DNA from: Marsupella aquatica
Lineage: Eukaryota; Marchantiophyta
DNA: 64,000 nt
Assembly (NCBI GenBank): GCA_973895155.1
Contig: OZ316892.1
Span: 7,068,001-7,132,000, forward strand
Reading direction: 5' to 3'
A program made the translations under genes and the position numbers. Shown here piece after piece: positions 36,225-44,929 of the stretch; position 1 is the first letter of the stretch; each line of letters opens with the position of its first letter. Below the pieces are notes generated by a model that searched no databases, had not been told where the DNA came from, and worked only from the letters and a program-made list of their open reading frames with translations.

Positions 36225-37333
36225 CGCTGGAATGCCAAATGTAGTGTGGAGTCGTCTTCCAACAAGAATTAAACGTCGAATGCTCAGATGTGGGGTGTGA
36301 AAATAAGGCCAAAAATGAAAGTTGGTGAATTTTGAAACTGATCACTCCTATGTGTAGCCCACAAGATAACGCTCCAAATTCTGAAAACGGTTTGTCAAAT
36401 GGACTCTCGAGTGCCAAGACTTTTACTCCGACCGGAGGGGGGTAAAAGATGAAATAATTACCCCTCGAGGGAATCTCTTATGCCAAAGATTCCACTAGTA
36501 TATTTTTTCAGAATTGAACGCACCAATACTTGCCTAGCTTCCCCAAGTACGCCTCTCCAAAAATTGAAGTTGATCCGATTTTATTTGCTGCTCGGAATCT
36601 TTGACCTTCGGTAAAAATTTAAGCCTCTAGAAAAGAATCTTTTTGGGAAATTCTGTCCGCCCTTGTACAGCCCCTGTGGGGGACTTCACAGGGGGCACTT
36701 CCCCCTGCTCGAGCCCTGTCGAGCCCTAAAAGGCCTCCTCGAAGTTTTTGACCTCCTCGCGCGTCCGTGAAAGTCGCGACTTCTCGTGGCAGAATGTACC
36801 CCTCGGCAAATTCACTCAAATTCCCGTCTCAGTTTGGATTTCGTCTCAGAAACTAGACTTCGAGGGCATCAAGATTGATATAAAGAACTCGCAAAATGGT
36901 GGAGTAATGAGGGAGAAACAATTCGGTGAAAGTGACTGATATTAAGTTATCCACCATAGTCAAAATTTCGAGCTCAAAAAACGAGAATTGAAATTAAGAT
37001 TGCTTCTCAACTGTTTGACGGAATTCAACGATGTTGATATCGAAACGTCTAGAAAGACAAGGCGCTCAAGCGTATCTCAGTTTCAAGTCCCAATAGAACA
37101 ATCAAAAAGACTGATCTGAGAAATTGACCTTATCTCTTGCCCGATAACGTAAATTGAAAACCGTCACTTACAATTGTTTCCATTTCTGACCTCAGGCCTT
37201 CATTGCTTCACTGAAATGAGCCCCCGGTTGTGTGCTCCACACTTGTGAGAAGATTGAGTCCGATCTTCTTTCAATAACTCCGCTTCGAAGAGGAAATCAT
37301 CCGCTGTTCCTAATCGACTGAAAAAATCTGAAT

Positions 37334-37343
37334 TCTGATACCA
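37334..37343 (-). other. Primer-binding site of the copia element
   Basis: One or two bases inside the 5' LTR the minus strand reads attggtatcaga; TGGTATCAGA is the usual copia site complementary to the 3' end of initiator tRNA-Met. Confidence 0.85.
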
Positions 37344-37345
37344 AT

Positions 37346-37669
37346 TGTGGGGAGAAATCAGATCAGGAAAAACACTCCAAACATACACGTGCTCAATAGT
37401 TACGTGGTTCGCCTCAAGGTTGGCTACGTCCACGAGAAGACCAAACTTTATTAACGGTTATGTGTCTACTCAAACATCACCATAGCTCTTATCTCTTCAA
37501 GCTCTCATCTCTTGTTATATCATTGTATTTTCTCTTGAGAACTCTCTTTTGTGTTCTCACACCACATAGAAGTTGAAGAGAGAAGGACCAATCTCTTCAA
37601 CTAAGATTTACTCTAACCCTAGTTAACATACTAACCATAATTCAACCCAAGACTGAGTTAACCTCTACA
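37346..37669 (-). repeat. 5' LTR of the copia element (324 bp)
   Basis: It starts (minus strand) with TGTAGAGG at 37669 and ends with CCCCACA at 37346. It keeps the 27 bases (tgctcaatagttacgtggtt and following) that the 3' LTR has lost. Confidence 0.95.
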
Positions 37670-37674
37670 TATAG

Positions 37675-37890
37675 AGGCAACCAGGTGACCTTAACCCAAG
37701 ACTCCTCTTGCAAAAACATCTCATCTATAGAGGTAACCAGGTGACCTTAACCCAAGACTTCACTCCTCTTGCAAAAACATGTCATCTATAGAGGTAACCA
37801 GGTGACCTTAACCCAAGACTTCACTCCTCTTGCAAAAACATCTCATCTATAGAGGTAACCAGGTGAGCTTAACCCGAGACTTCACTCCTT
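37675..37890. repeat. 61-bp minisatellite, right part
   Basis: Units begin (gtgac/gtgag) at 37741, 37802 and 37863, an exact 61-bp spacing. This is the continuation of the array at 30950-31449, separated by the copia insertion. It ends about 350 bp before the SEC61 gamma start codon. Confidence 0.9.
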
Positions 37891-38243
37891 AACTCGAGTG
37901 AGGGTGAACGCTCTAGACAGCATCAGAGCAATTGTCTCCGTTTGTAGCGTTCTCCGTTTTCAGTTGTGTGGTTTTTGTATCGTTTTCAGTTGTTTGTCAC
38001 AGAAAAGAAAAACTTGCTCCGCTCGCTGCTCGCTACCTGCCTTGCGCCGGCGCGAACGAAAGAGAGAAGACAGAAAGCGCGAGCGAGACTGATTTGAGGA
38101 GCCGGAAGGACGCACCACCGACTTAAGTTTACCGAGGTTGTGATTGATTTAGCTGCCGATCCAGATTGCGGAAGCGAGGAAGAAAGAAAGGAAAGGAAAG
38201 AAAGGAAAGAAAAAGCAGGAAGGAAGAAAGAAAGGAGGGAAAA
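37891..38243 (+). promoter_or_regulatory. Promoter and leader of SEC61 gamma
   Basis: It begins where the minisatellite stops. From about 38000 on (cttgctccgctcgctgctcg, ccttgcgccggcgcgaac, taagtttaccgagg) it is homologous to the leader of the ARV1 gene on the other strand. The last 70 bases are almost pure purine (gaaagaaagg-type). No clear TATA box is visible. Confidence 0.5.
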
Positions 38244-38453
38244 ATGGAAGCAGTCGACAGTGTCGTGAGACCGGTGAAGGATTTCGCGAAGGACAGCATC
38301 CGCCTGGTGAAGCGGTGCCACAAGCCGGACCGCAGGGAGTTCACGAAGGTGGCCACGAGAACCGCGATCGGCTTCGTGGTCATGGGATTCATCGGCTTCT
38401 TCGTGAAGCTCATCTTCATTCCCATCAACAACATCATCGTGGGCTCCGGATAG
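38244..38453 (+). CDS. SEC61G: Protein translocon subunit SEC61 gamma
   Basis: Intronless, 69 residues, the normal length of the family. The N-terminal amphipathic helix (residues 1-27, [20 protein letters not shown]) is followed by [11 protein letters not shown] and the single tail-anchor helix (about residues 38-62, [20 protein letters not shown]), ending NNIIVGSG. This is almost the plant consensus, so I consider it functional. With SEC61 alpha and beta it forms the ER protein-conducting channel; the gamma subunit clamps the two halves of alpha. The ATG at 38244 lies after a purine-rich leader. The gene faces the ARV1 gene (convergent), whose first exon begins with a diverged copy of the first 16 codons of this gene. 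Confidence 0.97.
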   Translation: MEAVDSVVRPVKDFAKDSIRLVKRCHKPDRREFTKVATRTAIGFVVMGFIGFFVKLIFIPINNIIVGSG

Positions 38454-40389
38454 ACAGATAGATGGCTAAATGCATCCTGAATCCGTCTTTAAATTGTGGT
38501 CTGTAATGTATTCCACTCGAACTCCTCAGATCTCATTTTCAGGAGCAAAATTTCGTCATATTGTCCAAGCAGAGGAAAGTTTCACTTTAGGGTTTCGAGT
38601 TGGAGAGATGTATATTTTTACTCCACTTGTAGGCGTTGGAGTTGCATTCTAGCGGATAAATCTGACCCATCGTGGCATTTATAATTGGGAAAGGTCGGGT
38701 CCGCGTGATGAGGATGATTGGGCTCCGGGATTGGCCCCTGCGACGGAATGTTTTGTTTGTAGAAGCCCTATTGAACACGGCAGTCGGCAGACGGCAGACA
38801 CTCTACTTCGATGCGCTCTTAGTTATGTGGTGCAATGTGAATATTGTGGGTCCATTGGCTCTGAACTCGGCCAAGAGTGCAATTGTCGTGTCATTCATGG
38901 GACAATGCTGTCCTAGTTTTCAAATAAATCAGAACGAAGTTGCTCACATGTGGTACTAGCTCGTCCCTAGTACTGATCGTACTCTGTGGATGAATCTGAG
39001 TATAGTAATGCCACCGCCGTGTTGAAGTAGGACTTTCGGCTAACCTCTCCATTCTTGAGTGGTATTGAAAAGCTGCAACACCGTGCATTAAGTTTTCTAG
39101 GGTCTTGAATTGGTGGATTAATGCAGTCTTTTCGGTCAAACTTGGAAATTTGAAAATGTCAAGATCTCACATAGATGATTCTTCGGGTAGTATTGGCAGC
39201 GGAACTTGGAAATTTGAAAATGTCAAGATCTCACATAGATGATTCTTCGGGTAGCGGTCTCATCCCTTGTTGCAGGTCTGTTTGAGTCCATACTGCCCTG
39301 GGGTCCAGAAATGGTCACAGAAGACATGATTCCATAATTTGGCAAAGGTTCAAATGGATACTAATGCGTGCGAGGGATGTGAGAACGGTTGCATAAAGTG
39401 GACTGACTGCGGGGCACGGAACTGATGAGCAATTGTAGGTAAAGACGGTTGCAATGAAGACACAGGCGTCCCATCCTTCAGTGCGCAAGTTGAAATCCAT
39501 TGCGTCCAGCTACCAAAATTTGACACCTTCGATTGATGCATTCTGTGGATAATTGCGGGTTGACCATGTGTGGGAACTCTTCAACTGTGGGCCAATAAAT
39601 TGGGAGTCAAAAGCAGAATCTAGGAGGTATTTAATTTCCTTCTGGGAATTAGGAGAGTCGACCCAATGATCTCAAAGAAGTAATAGGTTCCGACTCTGAG
39701 AAAGTTGCCGAAGCTAATCAAACGTGTCTGTGCAGGGTGATAATTATAATCACAAATTCAAGTATCTAAAAGTAAACTATATTCAATCTAGTTGCATGAG
39801 AAAGCTTTTCAACAAACCATTTGTACACAATGACAACTTCCCGAATTTAATTAGAACACTTATGCAGAATTCTTACATGTGCAAAACAACTGGGAACAGC
39901 ATCCACCACTTCCGCTTCAAATGCAAGAACTTAAGTTTTGAGACTTCGGGAGCATTCGATAACTTGTTAGCGTATACGGGAGACATCCAGGAATCAGTCC
40001 TGAAATTCAGGCAACCATGGACCCAAGAACTGCTTGTATATTTAATATTGCGTGCCAATGTGGCATTTCAAACGAATCAACAACCGATCGAACTCAAAGT
40101 TCAACTGATTTAAACCGCGCAACTAATTATCCCAAATTAGGCAGGATAAAGTGAACTAATCGAAAGGGGTGAGGCCAGATGAATAGCTCCAACAAATTTT
40201 GGCGAGGTGGCATTAGGAGGAACCTGGCATTGGGATTAGAAGCAAGTATACCGTCAGGCCAAGTATTGGGGTGAAAAATGGGGCAAGTTTCTGGTGTTGA
40301 TGTGAAGACATCAAATCCCAGGAACTCCCATAAATGAAGTACCTTGAGGAGTTGAATCCAGTGCATCGGAACTAACTACACATCCGTCG
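38454..40389. other. Region between SEC61 gamma and ARV1 (3' flanks of both)
   Basis: The genes converge here. At 39141-39254 there is a 64-bp tandem duplication (cttggaaatttgaaaatgtc at 39141 and 39205, otherwise identical). A Cys-rich open frame at 38731-38916 and frames at 39724-40113 have no recognisable relatives. No further gene is supported. Confidence 0.5.
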
Positions 40390-42631
40390 CTAGGTCCACA
40401 AATGGCTGTAAAATTTTGCAAGATTGAACAAATCCAATCCAGAGATCCCAAGTAGTGTTGCCACTATTGTCTTAACCGCAGCACCACTCATAATGGCAAC
40501 AGCTGCATGGGCGGTCGTTGTTTTCACCATCACTGATAAACAAAACCATCGCCCAGTTCAGTTCAGTGCATTGCATACGAAACAAAGATACTGCGAGTGT
40601 TCAACAGAAGGACTTACAATGCCAAAAAATACGACCACAGAGGTTCTGATACTTCATTTTTTTAAAACAGTCGTATCCCATGAAGCAGTACCTTTAAAGG
40701 CAACAATGTTTGACGAGAAAACGAGCATGTCAATCGTGAAGTTCATCAAAGGAGAGAATTCCCAAACCTGCACAAGAACGTACCAGATAGTGAGTGTTCA
40801 TTCTGTCAAGCAATCAATGAGTGAGATAATCGACCGGATATTTCACATTCAAATGCAAGTCACTCAGATTGGACACGTACCAACATTGCAAAGACAACCA
40901 ACTTGAAGTGGCTGGAAAGAAGAACTGCCACCAGAATATGCCTCGACCTGCAAGTTCCCAGCATAGTCCATGAGTACAAGAAAAATTCTAGGTTTGGAAG
41001 TATCTTGTACAATCGAGATTTCACGGGTTCCGAACCAAGCTTAGATTAATCGGCAGCCATTCAATCAACTCTACTGGAAAAAGTCAAGAACTGCGACTGG
41101 TTCCTGGTATAATCCTCCGTTTTTAATATCTAGGGAGGGTGTTAAGACACTCACTTCAAGTAGGCAGTAGGCTCTCCTTTTCGCCATGCATGAGCGGCGA
41201 GGAAAAGCGCCAGTTGGAAAGCACAGTTTAGACATGAAATTTGTACCAGCACCTGAAATTTTAGAGATTGTGAGCCTTCCACCTAAAAGCTCTACATTGA
41301 TTAGGTATAATGCCAAGTTCACATATGCAAATGAAAAAGCATGCATGCAAAGATATGGTAGTGTACCTTCCCTGCAGTAAAGCCGAAGGAGGTCAAGCTG
41401 TCCCATTGAATAACTTCTTTGTTCCCAATACCTTGTTGCAAAGCACATCTACCTGGGAGAAGAGATTAAGGTTAACAAAACGCCGGACAAGGAAGTAAAG
41501 TCTGTGCCCCATCTGAATACGCTCTCTTGCATCTCACCGGAGATGATCTTTTCCACATTCAGATTTCCAGGCATTCTTTAAATCCTTCACGCTTGCTAGT
41601 TGAGTTTAAAGTTCTCAAGTTCAAGTTTAAAAGCCTGCTAATTAAAGAAGAACAATTTGCGGAATGAGTGGACACTCACAAATTTCTTAAGTTAAATGAT
41701 GCGACGGTTTATGAGGGTAGGAAACTGAGTAACGATCCAACTCAAGTTGAACGGAGCAGGAGAATACCTGTGTCAAGGAGCAGATCAACCAGGACTGCCT
41801 TCCAAATGAGATTCTGCAAAGAAAATTACCATTAAGAAAGACACGTGACTCCCAATATTTCTCCACTTGACCAGAAATCTATCCAAACAGCGAACGATTG
41901 CTCTCAGATGAACAATTGCAAAGTTAACGTAAAAGTCAAGATGTAAACTTGATAGTTTCACTGGCAAAGGCATCGGAGTAAACTTAGATGAAGAAAGACA
42001 AGAACGCAACAAATGGGGCATAATTGTACCAGAAGGTTGAAACGATGAAGTTCTGGGTAGTTGAAGAAGAGATGTCGGTAAGCCTCAGGCTTGTGCAGAA
42101 TTGCATCAATGATAACAATCTACCTCAAACCAGAGACATACATCATTGCCAGGCAGGCTGCAGAGGGAACAGGCCCTTCCAGAAAACAGACTTCAGCTGT
42201 AATACGCTCCATCCTAGTTCTCCGACTGTTGCTAAGGAGACCGATCGCCAAAAATCAAAACCATCAGATACTGTGTTCACAGGATCACAAGCATTGGAAT
42301 ATCAAACAAAGACGAGGATAATCTTATACCAGAGTTTCATATTCGACATATTCATCCACTGGAGATTGACACCGTGTCTGCAGCCATACAGGTGCTGCTC
42401 AGAAACCATTACTACCACCAGAAATACATATCAAAGAGACATTTGAGTCACAAATAAGAGAAAATTGCTACAGAGGATGCAACTAGGTACACGGACGATC
42501 CTTACACAAGTAGAGATCCGGATGTTTCCTGGCGAGTACTCCACATACACAGATCGGGCTGAAGTACCGCAATGCACACACACTTTCGCGAAACTCTCCA
42601 TCGGTCTCACGGCACTGTCGCCCGCTTCCAT
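40390..42631 (-). CDS. ARV1: ARV1-like ER lipid-homeostasis protein with a SEC61 gamma-derived N-terminus
   Basis: Ten exons on the minus strand: 42631-42506, 42377-42330, 42119-42030, 41813-41768, 41595-41538, 41448-41367, 41252-41155, 40947-40881, 40767-40692, 40532-40390. Phases fit throughout and give 277 residues. Residues 18-45 form the ARV1 zinc ribbon (CVHC at 18-21, TCTRC with C42 and C45) around EYSPGNIR (31-38). Then DEYVEYETL, IVIIDAILHKPEAYRHLFF, the hydrophobic LNCAFQLALFLAA, ILVAVLLSSHFKLVVFAMLV and WEFSPLMNFTIDMLVFSSN follow, in the order seen in plant ARV1. ARV1 is an ER membrane protein needed for sterol trafficking and GPI-anchor lipid handling. Residues 1-16 (MEAGDSAVRPMESFAK) match SEC61 gamma at 11 of 16 positions and are not part of ARV1 elsewhere as I know it. 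The last 20 residues diverge, so the final exon end is less certain. Confidence 0.85.
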
Positions 42632-42925
42632 TCTCCCTCCTTTCTCTTCCCTTTCTTTCTTCCTCCCTCCCACGAACTGGAAGGGCAGCTTTATCAACCA
42701 GAGACTCGGTAAACCTCAGTCAGTGGTGAGTCCATCCTCTCAATCACTCTCGTTCGCACTTCCTGTCATTCATTTCTTTTCTTTTCTTTTCTTTTCTTTT
42801 CTTTCTTGCTTGCTTTCTTTTCTTTTCTTTTCTTTTCTTTTCTTTCTTGCTTTCTTTCTTTCCTTCGCGCCGGCGCAAGACAAGGAGCGAGCGAGCAAGG
42901 TTTACTTTTCTTTCGTTAGCAAGCA
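42584..42925 (-). repeat. Inverted copy of the SEC61 gamma promoter, leader and first 16 codons
   Basis: Read on the minus strand, this block aligns with 38000-38291: cttgctcgctcgctc, cttgcgccggcgcgaa, gcgaacgagagtgatt, gaggtttaccgag, gttgataaagctgcc, gaggaagaaagaaagg, then ATGGAAGC and the coding part through the codons for FAK. Differences are substitutions plus a long (CTTTT)n-type expansion at about 42773-42850 on the plus strand. It serves as promoter and start of the ARV1 gene. Confidence 0.85.
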
Positions 42926-43044
42926 ACCCTCCCAGCTATCAGCTATGGCAAGTACAAATCTTACTTATAAATCTTCAACTACAAGGGGATCTAGGTTTCT
43001 AGAGTGAAGACTCTAGATTGTAACTCCATGGCTCATCATGTGGA

Positions 43045-44258
43045 CTAGTCCCGGCTACCCGTTCTTTGAACATGAATAGTGGAAAGGACAATAAAAAAAT
43101 TATCAAAATATATTCTCTATTGAATAGTGAAGAGGACAATTAAAAAATTGTCAAAATATATTATCTATTCATATTCTTTGAAGATTTTTTTTAAATTTTT
43201 TTTTAATGAAACTTTATTCCAAGGAGTACCTAGAGGAAAAAACAAAACCTGCCTGGGAGGAGAAGGCAGGAAAGAACAAGAGCAATTAAGGGGGCAATGA
43301 AAGAAGCACACCCAGTGAAGGTGAAGGGTGACCTCCACCCTGACCGCCGGAAGGGAGGAGGCGGAGAGAGGGAGGGAGGACCCCAAGGAGGATAGAATGC
43401 TATCCTAAGAGAGTAGCCAAATAAGTAAACATCGGCTAGAAAACCTTCACGAGAACTGAAATGGACTTTGCCATCCCCATCCACCACAACCGGCCAGATA
43501 GCTTGTACCCGTCGATATTCCGATGTGTACTCCACCACAGCCGGTGGAACAGCTTATACCTGTCGATACTCCAATACTCCAATACTCCCTAGGAAGCCAA
43601 CATGTGTACCCGCCGAGATTAATGACATGATAAAAAAAATTATCATTTTAATAATCATATATAATATATCATTCTCCTTTATGTGCACATCAGTCTTTTT
43701 GTATCCACATCCATCTTCTATGCACATATGTTGTGGTGGGGTCATAGTGCTTATTTTTTTGAATGTAAATACTTAGAAATTATAAAAAAAAATGACATGT
43801 ACATACATCATAGTCATGTCATGAGTGTCTCCCATGCACATGATGGCCATAGAGTTATGGTCTAGAGGCTTCACTCTAGACCTAGCCTCTTAAAAGTAGA
43901 CTTCACTTGGCGCTTTTATAGTAAGATGAGAAAACTGATATCTATGATGTATGTCATGTTAAATGATAATCATGACTGCATTTTGTTATGATTTCTATTT
44001 ATATTAAAAACTGATTTCTATGGCCCCACCATATTATATGTGCATAAGTGGGATGTGAGATAGAAAAACTGAAAGTGGGATGTGCATAGAAAAGAATACT
44101 ATGGTATGTTATGTATGATCATTAAAATGATGATATGCATGATAATTTTTTTATCATTTCATTAACCTTCAAAACATGTGAATAAGGAATATAGTTTGGT
44201 GACATTTTTATTGTCCTCCCCACTATTCACGTTCAAAGAACGGGTAGTCGGGGCTAGT
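43045..44258. mobile_element. Foldback element, about 1.2 kb
   Basis: The left end ctagtcccggctacccgttc and the reverse complement of the right end ctagccccgactacccgttc continue as tttgaac(a/g)tgaatagtgg and ggacaata, with few mismatches. Inner parts are also inverted copies (ttaatgacatgataaaaaaa at 43618 versus the reverse complement of about 44140-44170; tatgcacatatgttgtggtggggtcata versus the reverse complement near 44025-44050). A copy of the hairpin-tipped repeat sits inside (43850-43945). No ORF of note. Confidence 0.65.
43850..43945 (-). repeat. Hairpin-tipped dispersed repeat, partial copy 5
   Basis: The reverse complement reads atcttactataaaagcgcca, agtctacttttaagag, then ggtctagagtgaagcctctagacc and ataactc, the best-preserved palindromic tip in the window. 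It matches 30320-30410 without the rest of the repeat. Confidence 0.7.
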
Positions 44259-44370
44259 TAGAGACAATATACACAATTTTTACAGAAAATGACCAAACAG
44301 ATCACAAAAGAACAAACAAAAGAGGGTCCAAGTGGAGAAACAAAAGAAGGTCACCCAGAGGGCTCCACTA

Positions 44371-44921
44371 GGGCGTCTCAAAGCTAACATTTGATGTACC
44401 TTAAGTCCCTAGTTATGATGTACCTTAAGTCCCTAGTTATGGGTAAAGACACAATAGGTGTCTCAAAGCTTGGAGCTTTGAAAATTAGGGATGATGGCAT
44501 TTGGTCATAAACAAAGGTCATAACGTTTTCATAAAGTTTTATCTTGTTTTTTCTTTCACCAGCTTCCAGAGTGACTATGGTTATGGCATAAGATCAATCA
44601 TTATGCAAAAAGTTATGAATTATGAACTCCATAACTTTTTGTGTCCATAACCCATAACTAGAGAGTTAAGGTCCATCAAATTGCCAGTTTTGAGACTCCC
44701 TAATCCCTAGTTATGGGTTAAAGACACAAATATTTACAGCTTACTAAATTCACAGTCCCTAGCTTTGTGCCATGCGGATTGGTCTTATGCCATTACCATT
44801 AGTCGCTCTAGAGGCTGGCGAAAGAAAAACAAAAATGAACTTTTACATAACCTTGTGAAAAAATGATCATTCCTTTATGGCTGAATGCTATCATCCATAA
44901 TTTCTCAGCTTTGAGATGCCC
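44371..44921. mobile_element. TA-flanked foldback element, 551 bp
   Basis: The terminal repeats gggcgtctcaaagct (44371-44385) and agctttgagatgccc (44907-44921) differ at one position and are flanked by TA on both sides. About 150 bp inside the left end (44460-44600: tctcaaagct, gatgatggcattt, tttctttcaccagc, ggcataagatcaatc) is inverted again at 44755-44915. A 24-bp tandem duplication (gatgtaccttaagtccctag) lies at 44394-44440. Non-coding. Confidence 0.65.
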
Positions 44922-44929
44922 TAGTAGAA

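Larger units (their letters stand above)
31455..37669 (-). mobile_element. Ty1/copia LTR retrotransposon, decayed, 6215 bp
   Basis: Two LTRs (31455-31751 and 37346-37669) with TG...CA ends flank a primer-binding site, gag and pol in the copia order protease-integrase-RT-RNase H, read on the minus strand. The target duplication is tatag at 31450-31454 and 37670-37674, exactly within the minisatellite unit. The reading frame is broken by several stops and frameshifts and by a MITE in the reverse transcriptase, so the copy cannot move on its own. By my hand alignment the LTRs differ at about 18 of 297 shared positions and by one 27-bp indel, so the insertion is not recent. Confidence 0.97.

Noticed and set aside
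38731-38916. Cys-rich 61-codon frame (CFVCRSP, CEYCGS) downstream of SEC61 gamma
   Set aside because: It looks zinc-finger-like but has no family I recognise, lies in the 3' flank of SEC61 gamma, and has no supporting splice or context signals.
40424-40906. 160-codon plus-strand open frame
   Set aside because: It is the shadow of three ARV1 exons read on the wrong strand; the minus-strand exons with fitting splice sites explain the conservation.
42431-42697. Interpretation of the SEC61 gamma-like start as a plain SEC61G pseudogene
   Set aside because: The similarity stops exactly where an in-frame ARV1 zinc ribbon begins and nine more ARV1 exons follow in phase, so a chimeric gene fits better.
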